The position numbers were made by a program, and so were the translations under genes. The notes under the pieces are model-generated. The model saw only the letters and a list, made by a program, of their open reading frames with translations, did no database searches and was not told the DNA's origin. A stretch of 64,000 nt of DNA from Membranipora membranacea. Its lineage: Eukaryota; Bryozoa; Gymnolaemata; Cheilostomatida; Membraniporidae. The DNA is taken from assembly GCA_914767715.1 (NCBI GenBank), contig OU612065.1, positions 5,952,001 through 6,016,000 of the forward strand, written 5' to 3'. How positions within the stretch are numbered: the stretch's first letter is position 1; each line of letters begins with the position of its first letter. This document shows positions 35,771 through 47,100 of the stretch, in pieces.

Positions 35771-37473
35771 TATATTATTAGTTTGGCCGACCAAGGAGTA
35801 CTTCGTACTTCTAAGATGATCGCCAACTTCACTGTTGAAGGTCCCGGCAATGCTGCAAGCCGTCTGTCGGTAATCTGTCTGGTGTAACCAACAGGAAATC
35901 GGGGAGGATTGCCAGTCTGAGGACCTATCAGCTATTGGGAGACCATGAAACAGTGAGATATCGGGAGGGGGGGGGGGGGTAAGTATTTGGCTGGTGTAAC
36001 TCTTTTGATGTGATTTGAGTTGCAGTGAGGGATGGTATACTGCTGGTTGGCCAACTATTAAAACACTAGAGAAAGGGTAGTGTTGATTGGACAGTGAGAG
36101 CAGGGGAGGGAGAAGTCTCCCTGCCCTGGGCCTCGTGAGAGAGACTGGAAAAATGAAGAATCTTGATTAAAATTAAATAGCAACTACTAGCAAACTAGTC
36201 AAAGAGTCTGTAGTCTGAGCCCTGCATGAGCTAAGGCAGAAAAATGAATTATTTTGTGCCCCACATGTGGTCACCATGTATGCCCATTTTTATTCTGTGA
36301 TACTTACCATATGTCAGAGTAGAAGCACACAAGAACAGCAATATATTTAGAAGGACTGAGCAAAATGTTACCCAGGCAACACATAAGCCATTTTTTAAAT
36401 ATGGCGCTGCTAGAGTTAAAATCGAAACAAAATATTTAAATTTACTTTTTAAATATTTTAGCATATTAAAAAATTTAGATCACTATAATCTATATTTTAA
36501 AATGAATAATAAAATCCTAAAAGTTTTACTTCTCCTCCTTGTAATTGACCAATTAGATTCTAGATTTTTATTCCAAAAGTGTTGGGAGTTTACAGAGTTA
36601 TCTCACCATGTTATCAAAGAGGACAACTTACATATCATTTGAAAGCTCCAACTCCTTTTTTCTTCCGGCTCTGCTTTGAAGGAAACGAGTCTGAGAGGGC
36701 GCTCAGCATTATAGTTTGTCATGCAAACATGACCAATCCCTTATGAATTGTATCATCCCTTGTTAGGTAAGCCCCCTGAACTCAAAATAATCTTAGAATA
36801 GTACATACAATTCGATGTGTAAGCCCCTTTTGGCATTGACATTAATTACTTCCTATTCCGGGGTACTACTTAAAAATCAACTTTCATACATAAATAAATA
36901 CAAATGTTCATACGCAAATACATACACTTGACATAGACTTGAAAACTTTAAAAGTCATCAGTAATCAGTTGACAATCAGCACTGAATTGGCCTACATTAC
37001 ATTTGCGTCGTAAAGGATATATGTGGAAATGGTGGTTTTCCCTCCATAGGCACAGGCTTCTGGATCATTTTATTTACACTTCCTCCCTGTGTGAAAAGAC
37101 TGTGTGCAACACATTTTATTCCACAAAGAGCTATGCAACTGCGAACTATACTACATATTATACGTAAATAACATTGCGCTTGGCGCAACCTCAAAACTGC
37201 TGCATATCCACTGAGTCCCTAAGTTTTTTTCAGATGTTTCCAAAACAAAACATCTCTGAACAAGGTTACAGAGTTTAGCTTGTTTTTTCAAAATAAAACA
37301 TGTATTCGAGAATACATGTCTTACAATTTCTAAGTCCCTTTCTATACATCTCATAGTGCATTGCGTATTGCATCACTAAACGATACCAGATGAGCGTTAT
37401 GGTGTCAATATAAATAATATTAGGGCATAACATTGTAAGCAACAATTCTCAATAATTCACACTACTTTTTAAA
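35771..37473. other. repeat-poor intergenic gap upstream of C2CD6
   Basis: It contains a G12 run near 35969-35981, a short hairpin GGGGAGGGAGA/TCTCCCTGCCC near 36104-36130, and AT-rich sequence. No coding exon recognised. Confidence 0.5.
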
Positions 37474-40400
37474 ATGAGTGATTACAAGGATAAGAATAAA
37501 AACTCTAGTCTGCAGAAAACACCCTCTGGTAATGTAGAAGGATCCAAGAAAGGTGATAAGATTCCAGCTCAGGAGCTTCTGCCTGTAAGTCTCCTCCTTA
37601 CTAAATAATAGTGTTATGGTGTTGTCCTAAAATAGTGTCCGGTAAGTAATGGCTATCGCCTCACATCTCCATAGAAAGGCCATCCACTTATGGCAAATAC
37701 ACATCCAGCAGTGCTAACTGATCATCCATTTCACCATGTATCAATCTCAAAATGTGACTGTCACAAACCAATCCGGATGCCTATTAAGCAGCCGCCGGAT
37801 GTCCGAGTGGCATCCGGTTGTTGCCAAAAAGGCGTCCGGTTGGCACACGGGCATCCGGATGGGTCTGTCGCTTGGATGATGAGTGTCTACAACCCATCCT
37901 CCTCTGTTACGAACCCATCCGCCTCCATCAAATTTGTGTCCGGATGTGTTTTATGCAACCGGATGCCTATTTGGCATCCAGCGGTTGTCCAAGTGCCAAC
38001 CAGATGGCTATCCGGCAACAACCGGATGCCACGCGGACATCCGGCAGTTGCCAAATAGACATCCAGATGGGTTGTTAGCGCAGCATATGGTTGATAACTA
38101 ACACGATAATTACCAGATTAATGTTTTGAGTATTTTGGCCCTGTTTCGTGTTCATCTATTTTCTGGGATGTTTTTGAATTAACGCATTAGGCTATGTATG
38201 AATAAGATCTAGTTTAGATTGCCTCTTCAATGTGGAATCATATTTTATTGAGAGCAATGATATTCTCTCATTTATGTCCTGCAGACTGGCGTTTTGGCTA
38301 TTCATATCAAACGATGTAAGAATCTCAAAATAATGGATGCTGGAGCCAAAGGTAAAGATCCAGCAGTACGCAATCTAAATAACCGTTGAATAGACAGTTT
38401 TCTGAGCTCTGATTCAGGCCTCAATTTTGAGTTGTTCTCTCTCCAGTTTGGTACTTTTAATACACGCCGCATAGGAAAAAACCTGCTGAAAAGAGGGTTA
38501 TCTTGAAAACCGCTTATGATAGGATAAAAATTATTTTTGATTCTGAATCTGCAACATTGAAAACTCATATGGACATAGTTTGGGAAATAATTTTAGTATT
38601 TGGATAGTCAATTATAGCATTTTCGGCCTGTTTTGCAGACAATTTGGCAGAATCTTTCATGAGGTTCGTCACTAAAATTGAGATTTATCAACATTCAAGC
38701 CTCCAATGATTTGATAACCCTGTCTCACAGGGTTTTCAATGGTGCAGACTCTGAATCAAAAATCATTTTTATACTAACATTAGCGGTTTTCAATATAACC
38801 CTCTTTCAGCAGGTTTTTCCTATGCGGCTTGGGTTAAAAGTACCAAACTGGAGAGAGGACAACTCCGAATTGAGGCATAAATAAGAGCTCAGAAAACTGT
38901 CTATACTTGTTGAGGATGTTAGTATGTCAATTTCTGAGAACACTGACAAAATTTTAAAACTGTGCGCCAAATACAGTCATACCTCAAACGTACCACAATG
39001 AAAGAATAAGTGAAACTAATGGCAATGTGGATCCGACACTCTCACATCTATACTTATAGCTACTAGTTGATGTATACCTTCAATAACTGTATTTAACAGC
39101 ATTCTCAAAGAGGCTGCCTGTTTGTTTATACATGAAGATAATGGTGGGAGACGTCATTAAGATGACTTCAATCAATGATGTTAGGTGCGGCAATAATGTA
39201 GGTGCTGTTTTTGATGATCTCAAACACTTCCTCATCACAGTAAGTATGACAAAATATCAAGCTACTTGCACCTCCAGAAATTTCAAACTGTTGTTTACAA
39301 ATATATGTTTCCTATCTAGTTTGGGCCCCCTAAGCTCTTGCCCCCTCCCTCCCCGGTATTTTGTACTGTCAATCATACACTGTAAGGTGAATGCAATAAT
39401 GCAATAATGTTATTTTAACAGTTTCCATGTCACATTAAATTGTACAGGTAAACAACAAACTGGATGACGAATCTAACAAGATAAGGTTTATTCTGATGGG
39501 ATTTCAAGGAAATAATAAACACAGGAAGCTGGGAGAAAAAGAGATCAACCTGCTCAGTATTATAAGGGTAATACTTAACTTTTTCTATAATCGATGGTGT
39601 TTGCACATGACTACACAATCATATACCATCGAAATCCTCTGGCACAGCAATTGTTTCCATATTCCAAAACTTTTTCCGGTTAGTGTTAGACGCTATAGAA
39701 GTTGATTTGAATTGAGATATTAATGGGTTGAGGATAGCTTAAAGCTTTGCAAATTTTTTGCCAGTTGTTTTCAATAATTTTGACCACACCCCAGAACCAA
39801 TTTAAAATTATGGTTTCAAAATGATTTTTCATTGTAGAACTTATTCATTGTGGAGACACTGGAGTTTGCAAAGAATGCACATAGCATAGGAGAGGTGGAC
39901 ATGGAAATGGCCTTCTCATATGGATGTTTTGGCTATGGCTACTCTTCACAATTAGAGAGTAAAAGTCACACACCTACTGAACAGATCAGCCAATCTCTGT
40001 TCTACCGAGCTGAGGCACCAAACGACAGAAAACACGACACAAAGTCAGTTTGGTTTCTGGTAGCTACGTTTATGTTTTACTGTCTGAAGGTTTGGGGTTT
40101 TAGAAGCTCGTGGCTGGTGCAAACATTTACAACACTTTATTCTTTTTTATGGCATGACTTATGGAGAGCAATATTACATCCCGCGCTAAATCATAAATCA
40201 CTGATCCTCTAAATATTTTAGTTGCATTCTGTTGTGTGTGCTCCCTTTAGCTTTGACGCAATTTTCAGGGACATTATGACAGCTATACCTGTACCACACC
40301 CTCCTTTTGTGAACTGGCCGGTAGAGGTGGATATAGTAATGGGAGGTAGAGAGTATATGACTGAATCAATAACTGATATCTTCTCAGGTAAAGAGAAGGG

Positions 40401-42714
40401 TAAACGTGAATATCCCCTGCTGATGGCTGCAATGAACACAAGGCAAGTCGACGAGGGAATTTAAGGCTTAAACATTTTATTAACCTGTGTCCATCACTGA
40501 GCCTTCTTGTATAATGTTGAAATATGAGGATATTATACTGTTTTAATGCTGCATCGGGGGCTCAAATCTCATAGAATTGTTTGTTCCAGCTCCCCATAGC
40601 TGTATGAAATTCCTGATAACAGATAATTTTTCTTTATTACATATTAGTTGTCTACTCTTTATGCAAGAGTAGACAACTCACATAACTGATATATTGAGAA
40701 GTTCTGAATCACCAATTTTGAACAGATGAGAAAATGATTCTGAGTCCAGGCGTAAAATTTTTTTCCACAAAGGCTCCACAAATTTTCATATTTACCACTT
40801 TTGTATAGGATGACTGAATTGCAGAAGCGGTATGCATCATTCACTAAAAGATCCCAGAGGCTCTCATTCTTACAAAGTCTGGTAACTGCTAAGATAAACC
40901 CGGACTTAGAAGAAAATCAAGATGATGTAAGACTCTTTGCATAAATATTTTACATATTTTCTGTTGGCTGTTTCACACTCAGGCTACATATTTGGTAATT
41001 TATGGCTCTGGTCGTAGGAACTTGGAATGGTCTTTACTGATTGCAAGGCCCAGCTTATTATCTTTATCTGGTAAATTCAACACAATAGATATAAATAGTA
41101 AACATGCAACTGTAAGGAAGGCAATGTTATGTATTTTGACATAGACCATTGAATCAATTGGTTCCAGATGCTATTCAGTAAAGATACTGGTGCTAAACAC
41201 AGATCAGCCGAAAGTTTGGACCATAACCAGGCAAACCAAGACTATGGGCAATATGAATACGATAATCCAGGGATTCTCACAAGGATAGTTAACTACTTTG
41301 GGTAAGATGATCTACCAAATGATGAATGTTCGTAAATTGAATAGCAAATCACCAATTCAAGAATTTCAAATTGACTTATACATTCATGTTCTTGAAGTTA
41401 TTGTATAATGAACAATTGATGGATACAAATATGTTTGATATCCAATATATCCAGAAGGATTTATATGTAGATATGGTAAAGAAAAAAAGGAAGAACTGGT
41501 CAAGGTTACTACTCCAAGCCTCGTACTCCATCCTCAAAGTAACCAAGGCGAGTAAAATAACTGAATATTCGACGATGAAGTATCATTTTATATCATTAGT
41601 ATCATCTGAAGCACATGCCTGACCTATTCAGAGTAAAATTATACAAGTTAGATCTTATTGTATGTAATAGAAATGTTGTTGTCAAAACTGCACCAAGGTC
41701 GTCAGCGGGGTAAGGGATAAGTACCTTATAAGCAATCGATTGGACAAAATTAGCATTTACACTCTTTTTTAGGTATTTTTATTGAAAAAATTGGATCGGA
41801 TTAGCTATATTCATTAAAAAAAATAAATGCTATGTAATATAACATATTATATAATGCAATAAATAAAATTATATATCTTTATGGCTATATCACAATCAGT
41901 AGCCATGTTAAAATCAGTGTGAAATATTTTGCCTTTTCCGGTCTAGGGAAGAAACATATGTTTTACAGTTTTCTTTATGATTCTGTATTGTAGATACAAG
42001 AGAGCCTCAAAAGCCATCACAGGATTCTGCAGCTATAGCAGCACTCGCCACTGAAACAAATACTGAGGTAATCTTCAGCTATGAAGAAAACCATGATTTT
42101 AATTTTTTTTCTAAGTTCTTTATTAACAACAGAAAATTAAAATTAAAAGTATGAAACAAACAGGGGAAAGGGCCTATCTAGAAGATGAGAGCGGGAGCTA
42201 TTACAAAAAGGTGGGAGATGAGCAGTTTCTTTACCGCCATTTTGCACAAATGAGTTTAACCTTTGACACTCATTGGGTTTGAATCTGCTGTACTGCAGTC
42301 TACTGACCACTTGACTCAGTGCCCCAGGTGTGCTCCAAACTGCCAGCAAAACGAGAGCAACTTGGCGCAGGTAACGACAGCCGTACATGCCCATAAGGTG
42401 CCTTTAAATCTCTGACTTTGGACTGAGACAGACATTGTGATTTTAACCAACACCACTTTTCATGTGGCTGTTCATGCTGTGACAATCAAGACACAAGCCT
42501 GTGGTAACTGATAACATCTATTCTCAAATAAAAGAATATGGCTCTTCCTGTCCATGAAACAAAGCCTTACCAACCCAAACGGTTTAGGAAATCCCTTGAA
42601 ACCTTGAAACTAGTAGGTCCTTAAAATACTAGATTAAATTTCAGTCTTCTCTTCCAGGATAAAGAAAGTGGAATAAAAGAAAAGATTCCGATGATTACGC
42701 TGCATACTACATAA
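37474..42714 (+). CDS. C2CD6: C2CD6-like CatSper targeting subunit tau
   Basis: C2-domain protein that in mammals targets the CatSper Ca2+ channel to the sperm flagellum. Supported exons: 37474-37584 (MSDYKDKNKN), 38285-about 38351 (GVLAIHIKRCKNLKI, C2 strand 1), about 39121-39239 (MVGDVIKMTSIN, FDDLKHFLIT), 39448-39567 (KIRFILMGFQGNNK), 39838-about 40043 (LFIVETLEF, EMAFSYGCFGYGYSSQLE), about 40210-40442, 40809-40926 (MTELQKRYASF), 41168-41301, about 42000-42069 and 42658-42714 (stop). The FSYGxFGYGxSxQL motif and the start of the C2 domain match vertebrate C2CD6. The 40442 donor is GC (AAG|gcaagt). The junction between 38351 and 39130 is unresolved: a short candidate exon (DNLAESFMR) at 38639-38664 lies in the loop of a 515-bp palindrome. 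The protein is far shorter than human. Confidence 0.75.
37690..38075. repeat. interspersed repeat with degenerate ATCCGGATG units
   Basis: About 380 bp in C2CD6 intron 1 carry some 15 imperfect copies of an (A)TCCGG(A)TG / GGCATCCGG core in both orientations, often next to TTGCCAA or TTGGCA. The left 90 bp (CAGTGCTAACTGATCATCCATTTCACC) recurs at 56535-56600, which identifies a dispersed family. Confidence 0.65.
38390..38904. repeat. 515-bp palindromic element in C2CD6
   Basis: ATAGACAGTTTTCTGAGCTC at the left is reversed by GAGCTCAGAAAACTGTCTAT at the right. Arms are about 180 bp each (38390-38571 and 38723-38904), with some mismatches and a central loop of about 150 bp. Flanks both contain GTTGA close to the ends, a possible target duplication. 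Confidence 0.8.
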
Positions 42715-43255
42715 TAATATCAGACAAGGAAGTTACTGAAATCTGCTGGAATCGATTCAAACTTTTGTACTGTCCAGATGGTATCCCAAAGATCAATCGG
42801 ACATTTATTGAAACCACTGAAACCATTTAGATTTCAGCATAATGATAAACTTCAATATATGAGGCAGTACCTTACATACACTTTGTTTCCTCATTATGTT
42901 TTAAAAAATACATACAGCGAATCATACAGGTGATAGGAAAACCATCTTGCCTTACACACTTTTCTCCAGGGGTGAAATAAACATTTGTTGACGAGACAAT
43001 TTGCATATAATGTTCTAAAAACAAGATACTGTTCAAATATTTATGATGTATCGAAACCGCTTTCATCCAAAATCAGTTCTCGCAAATAGTCAACTTTGGT
43101 CTGTAAACTAGGGCTGATCTGATCAGACTTTGTGGTGAGTTGTGAAACAAAGGACTGAAAAAAATACTCACCAAATAGGGAACAATCATTATTGATCTCG
43201 GCCCGGGATGAGCAACTATAATATCAATCCTCAATTCGGACCTGGCCATTATCTA

Positions 43256-43492
43256 GCAGATCAAGTTTAATCCAATTTGCTAGTCTAAGTGCTCAGACTC
43301 CAAGGCGCAGGGAGTTACCTGCGCCAGCTATCAAACTCCTAGCTGATAGCTGCCGCAGGTAACTCCCTGCGCCTTGGAGTCTGAGCACTTAGACTACCAA
43401 TTTGCCCGCATTAAGGTTGCTCCCAATCTACTGGTGAGCCAGCGGTGGCTCGAAACTCCAAATGCTGGCAGATTGGATCAAACTTGATTTAC
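43256..43492. repeat. MITE-like hairpin, AGATCAAGTTT family copy 1
   Basis: Outer arms GCAGATCAAGTTTAATCCAA and the reverse complement at 43467-43492 enclose an almost perfect inner palindrome (AGTCTAAGTGCTCAGACTCC ... at 43285-43330 against 43350-43396). Shares its outer ends with the hairpin at 46817. Confidence 0.75.
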
Positions 43493-43519
43493 TACCAGTA
43501 CCATCCCTACCTCCTAACC

Positions 43520-43990
43520 TAAGCCAAGATAATTCAGAATGGTTATGCTTGGACAGCCAAGACTATTTATATGAAGTTGTGTCCACTTGGAAGACCAAAC
43601 TACGAGAGGTATGATTTCTTTACAAACCACGTGATATAAACAATCAGCTGTTTCAATAACCAAATATGAGTTTTTGAGAGTATAACCTAGTTAAATGTGA
43701 CCAATCAAATATCTATTTTCAATAGTCTGCTGCATACAATAATAAAGAGAGCAATAAAGAAATCTGTCAGAAACAGCAGGTGCTCCTCATGTCACAATTT
43801 GCTGGTTTATGACTGGTATCAGGGCTCGAAAGCCCACAACCTGCTCAAAATTACGCAAGTCTACCCCCTAGACGTCTCCCAGGAGATGAGTAAAGGCAAC
43901 CACGTCTACACTAATGGGAATAGCCACAAACATGCTAAGAGCAAGTCAGAGGTAAGACAGACTACAAGTACAAGCAAAGATGATGATTTT
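43520..43990 (+). other. two coding-like exons, unassigned
   Basis: A segment near 43525-43609 reads SQDNSEWLCLDSQDYLYEVV and ends at GAG|gtatga. A second, 43697-43951, is open for about 90 codons (SLLHTIIKRAIKKSV; RCSSCHNLLVYDWYQGSK) with GC-rich codons and a donor GAG|gtaaga near 43951. Their phases do not join cleanly: direct splicing puts the second exon in a frame that stops after about 29 codons. They may be 3' exons of C2CD6, an alternative 5' end of the FBXL gene, or a separate gene. I do not recognise the CxxC-containing segment. Confidence 0.35.
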
Positions 43991-44108
43991 GATAGATTAG
44001 AACACATCTATTATATAGATTGAAGAATGATAGCAGGTTATAACTTCAGGTACCAAGGCAATCAGACCAGGAAAATCAGTTACTCAGGTGTTAACAGTTG
44101 CAGTTGTT

Positions 44109-47100
44109 ATGTTTGTAAGCTTATGCAACCCCATACTATAAGCCTAGTTGCTGGCCACAGTGACACTGGCAGACCCCTTACAACTGTTTTTATTTTCTAG
44201 CTAGGAGCCTAATCTGTAGGGAAGTTGTACTGTGTTCCCTGGTGAATTTATCTGGGAATAGGTTTATTTGAATCGCTCTTGTGCCAGAGCGATGGCGTCA
44301 TTATCACACGGTGGATCCGCACCATGATGCTATTCCTAATTTGGTCGTCGCAGACCAGTTCAACCTCGCCAACACAACTTCAAATTTCTTCCACATTGCT
44401 AAAACCCCCCACAACTCTTTGACCCAGTTCCAGCCTTGGGGTTGAATTCGTTCACGGAATATGAAGACGAGGTGGACAAAAAATAAATGATGACATCATG
44501 TAACTTTTAATTGTCAGGTTACTCTGATTATAATTTTAACTCTGAATTTTGCAGCTCTCTCAGGTATCGTTTGAAAATGAAGCGCCGGTGAACAAGAAAC
44601 TGCCAAAGGAACTCCTACTCAGGTAACGTACTGTGTATCTTATATGGAAAGCCTTTTTTTTAGGTTATCAGCTCAAATGGTGACAACATAAGCCAAATCA
44701 TCGACATTGACGTATCAGGGGACTCCTTGTCTACAGGGACTTGGGCTCCTGCTTTAACTGATGGTTATGTTAAGCTTTGTGTTTGAAGTTTGAGGGAAAG
44801 TTAGATAAAGTAGACCTATCAGACTTATTAGGCATTTACAAGGACAGCAACTGTTGCCATTACCACAAATCGCTGAGAGCTGGAAAAGAATTTTACCCAA
44901 ATCAGTTGCTATCAGGCCAACTTTTATTTACCTGACCAAAAAGCTACACAAATGGTTCCACCTTGACTCAGTCTAGCCTGGCTATATCTAGTTAATTGAA
45001 ATGATACCCAATTTTGTTAGTTAGGTGCTCGTCACGGAAAGTTTCGATGACAGATTTTATTTTTACTCCTAGTCTTCTACGTCAAATCATTCTGCTGACT
45101 GCATTATAATATGTTGGGAGAAATCACTGCTTATACAATATATTGGCAGTTGTGATATTGGTGGCTACTAATGGAAAATTTACTCGGCAAGAAATACAAA
45201 AAATCAATTACTGTCTATATAGGGTGTGGGCCAAAAATAAGTTCATGATGTGTGATGATGATAATGACTGACCCAAGCTCAGATTGAATGTTTGAATGTA
45301 AATTTTGAGAGTGCACATTAAAATTTGCGAGGATGTTAACATACTCAGGGCAGAGTGATACTCAAACAGCATATCACTGGCTGCATGAGTACAGTGACCA
45401 TTGTTGTTGTTTTCAGCACCTAAATATAGGTGTTGTTTCCCCAGACAACCTATGAAATCATTCAAAAACAAAATTAACATCAAAGCGCTCACCCATTATC
45501 ATGTAAGTGGAACCAATTAATCTGAGTATCTTTGGTAGACCTGCTAGAGGTTGTGACAATGAAAGTATGCAAACACACTCACACACTTACAAATGGTAAC
45601 TACCAGTATGTAGATAAATAACCATTGTCCAGAATGCTACATTGCAAGTAATTTCAAACAAAGAACTTATGTGCAGATGTATTTTTGTTGGAATTTCCTT
45701 AGGTTTTGAGCTTCCTTTGTTTGTTATAACATGTGGGAAATCACCAGTATATGTCTAACTGATCTTCATTATTCATTGCTCCTTGTTTAAAGTAACCTTT
45801 GTATCATCAACCACATGGATGATGGTCTTGATGTGTGGTGTATGAAATCATTTACACAAATTAAAATCCAAAGTTCGCAAGTGCAGGGTGTGAAGATAAA
45901 TTTGGTTGTCACTGTAATATGTTAGTAGCCTGGAAATTAGAAGATGATGTAATGAGACCTTGTAACATGATGTTACAAAGAATTTTATTATTTAGCTAAA
46001 ACAGCACTTACTTTATTTGCTGCTGCAGTGATAACTATTATTTGATTAATATTGATTTGGATTTTGTTACAACTTTTAACAATAATATCTCATCTCAGTC
46101 AGCTATCTCTGAGAAAGTCGGAAACAGTTTACTTTTTCTTGAGCTTTCATCCTTGATATCTGTTCACACTAGTAACATATAATACAATTTTTTATAAGCG
46201 TAATATCTATTAAATAATATGGGATACTGAACTAGACTCTTGGTTTTGTTGCTGATTGAGGATGTGTGTGATCTGTCAAGGGATTGTTTGAAGCCAAATA
46301 TGAATATAAATATTGAACCAAGGTCGCCATTATTATAAAATCTTAGCCATTCTGGCTGACAAGCAGCAGTCTCACCATAGCTTTAACTTTAGGTTATGCT
46401 ACGATTCAATTAAACTCAGCGAGAATCTGATTAACTCGCTCAATAAGTCTCTGCTGCTTCCATGTAATTTGTTGATCCATTGTAGTGTACCACGGTACCG
46501 TTCAATATATTTCTAGCTCTGCCCACGACAGCTCATAGAATTTATTCAGTTTGTAATTTAATGATATTGATTTTATTTTAGGGTGTTTTCCTATCTGGAT
46601 GTTGTGGCATTATGCAGATGTGCTCAAGTCTCCAAGGTGAGAATACTCGACTCATCACTAAGGAATGTCTATAGATATGACTTTGACTAATACTATGCAG
46701 TTATCTTGCTACACCTGGGCTTGATTTGCAATAACAAATGGTTAATTAAAAGTCTCGCTTGTCAAGGCACATGAAATTTTTAATATAAATATAGCTCCTG
46801 TATAGCACCATGAGTGTAGATCAAGTTGAACCCAATTACCTGCATTCCAGTTGCTCCCTTCCACTGGTCACGCGGCGGGACCAGTGGAGAGGGAGCAACA
46901 GGAATGCAGGCAAATGGACCAAACTTGGTCTGCCATCAGTGTAACATGTATCAGTGTTATGTGTTGTTATTGATTTATATGACCGAGCCGAGATTTGAAC
47001 TTAAATATTTTGTGAAACATGAATCTTTAAATTTATCTACTTGATAGTACTGGAATGTCCTAGCTCTTGATGGTAGTAATTGGCAGCATGTTGACTTGAC

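Noticed and set aside
42143-42485. Antisense open frames of 61 and 83 codons in the C2CD6 3' region
   Set aside because: Overlapping frames with no splice signals or family resemblance; they lie in an intron.
45208-45492. 94-codon minus-strand frame in the FBXL intron
   Set aside because: Hydrophobic low-information sequence without splice context or family resemblance.
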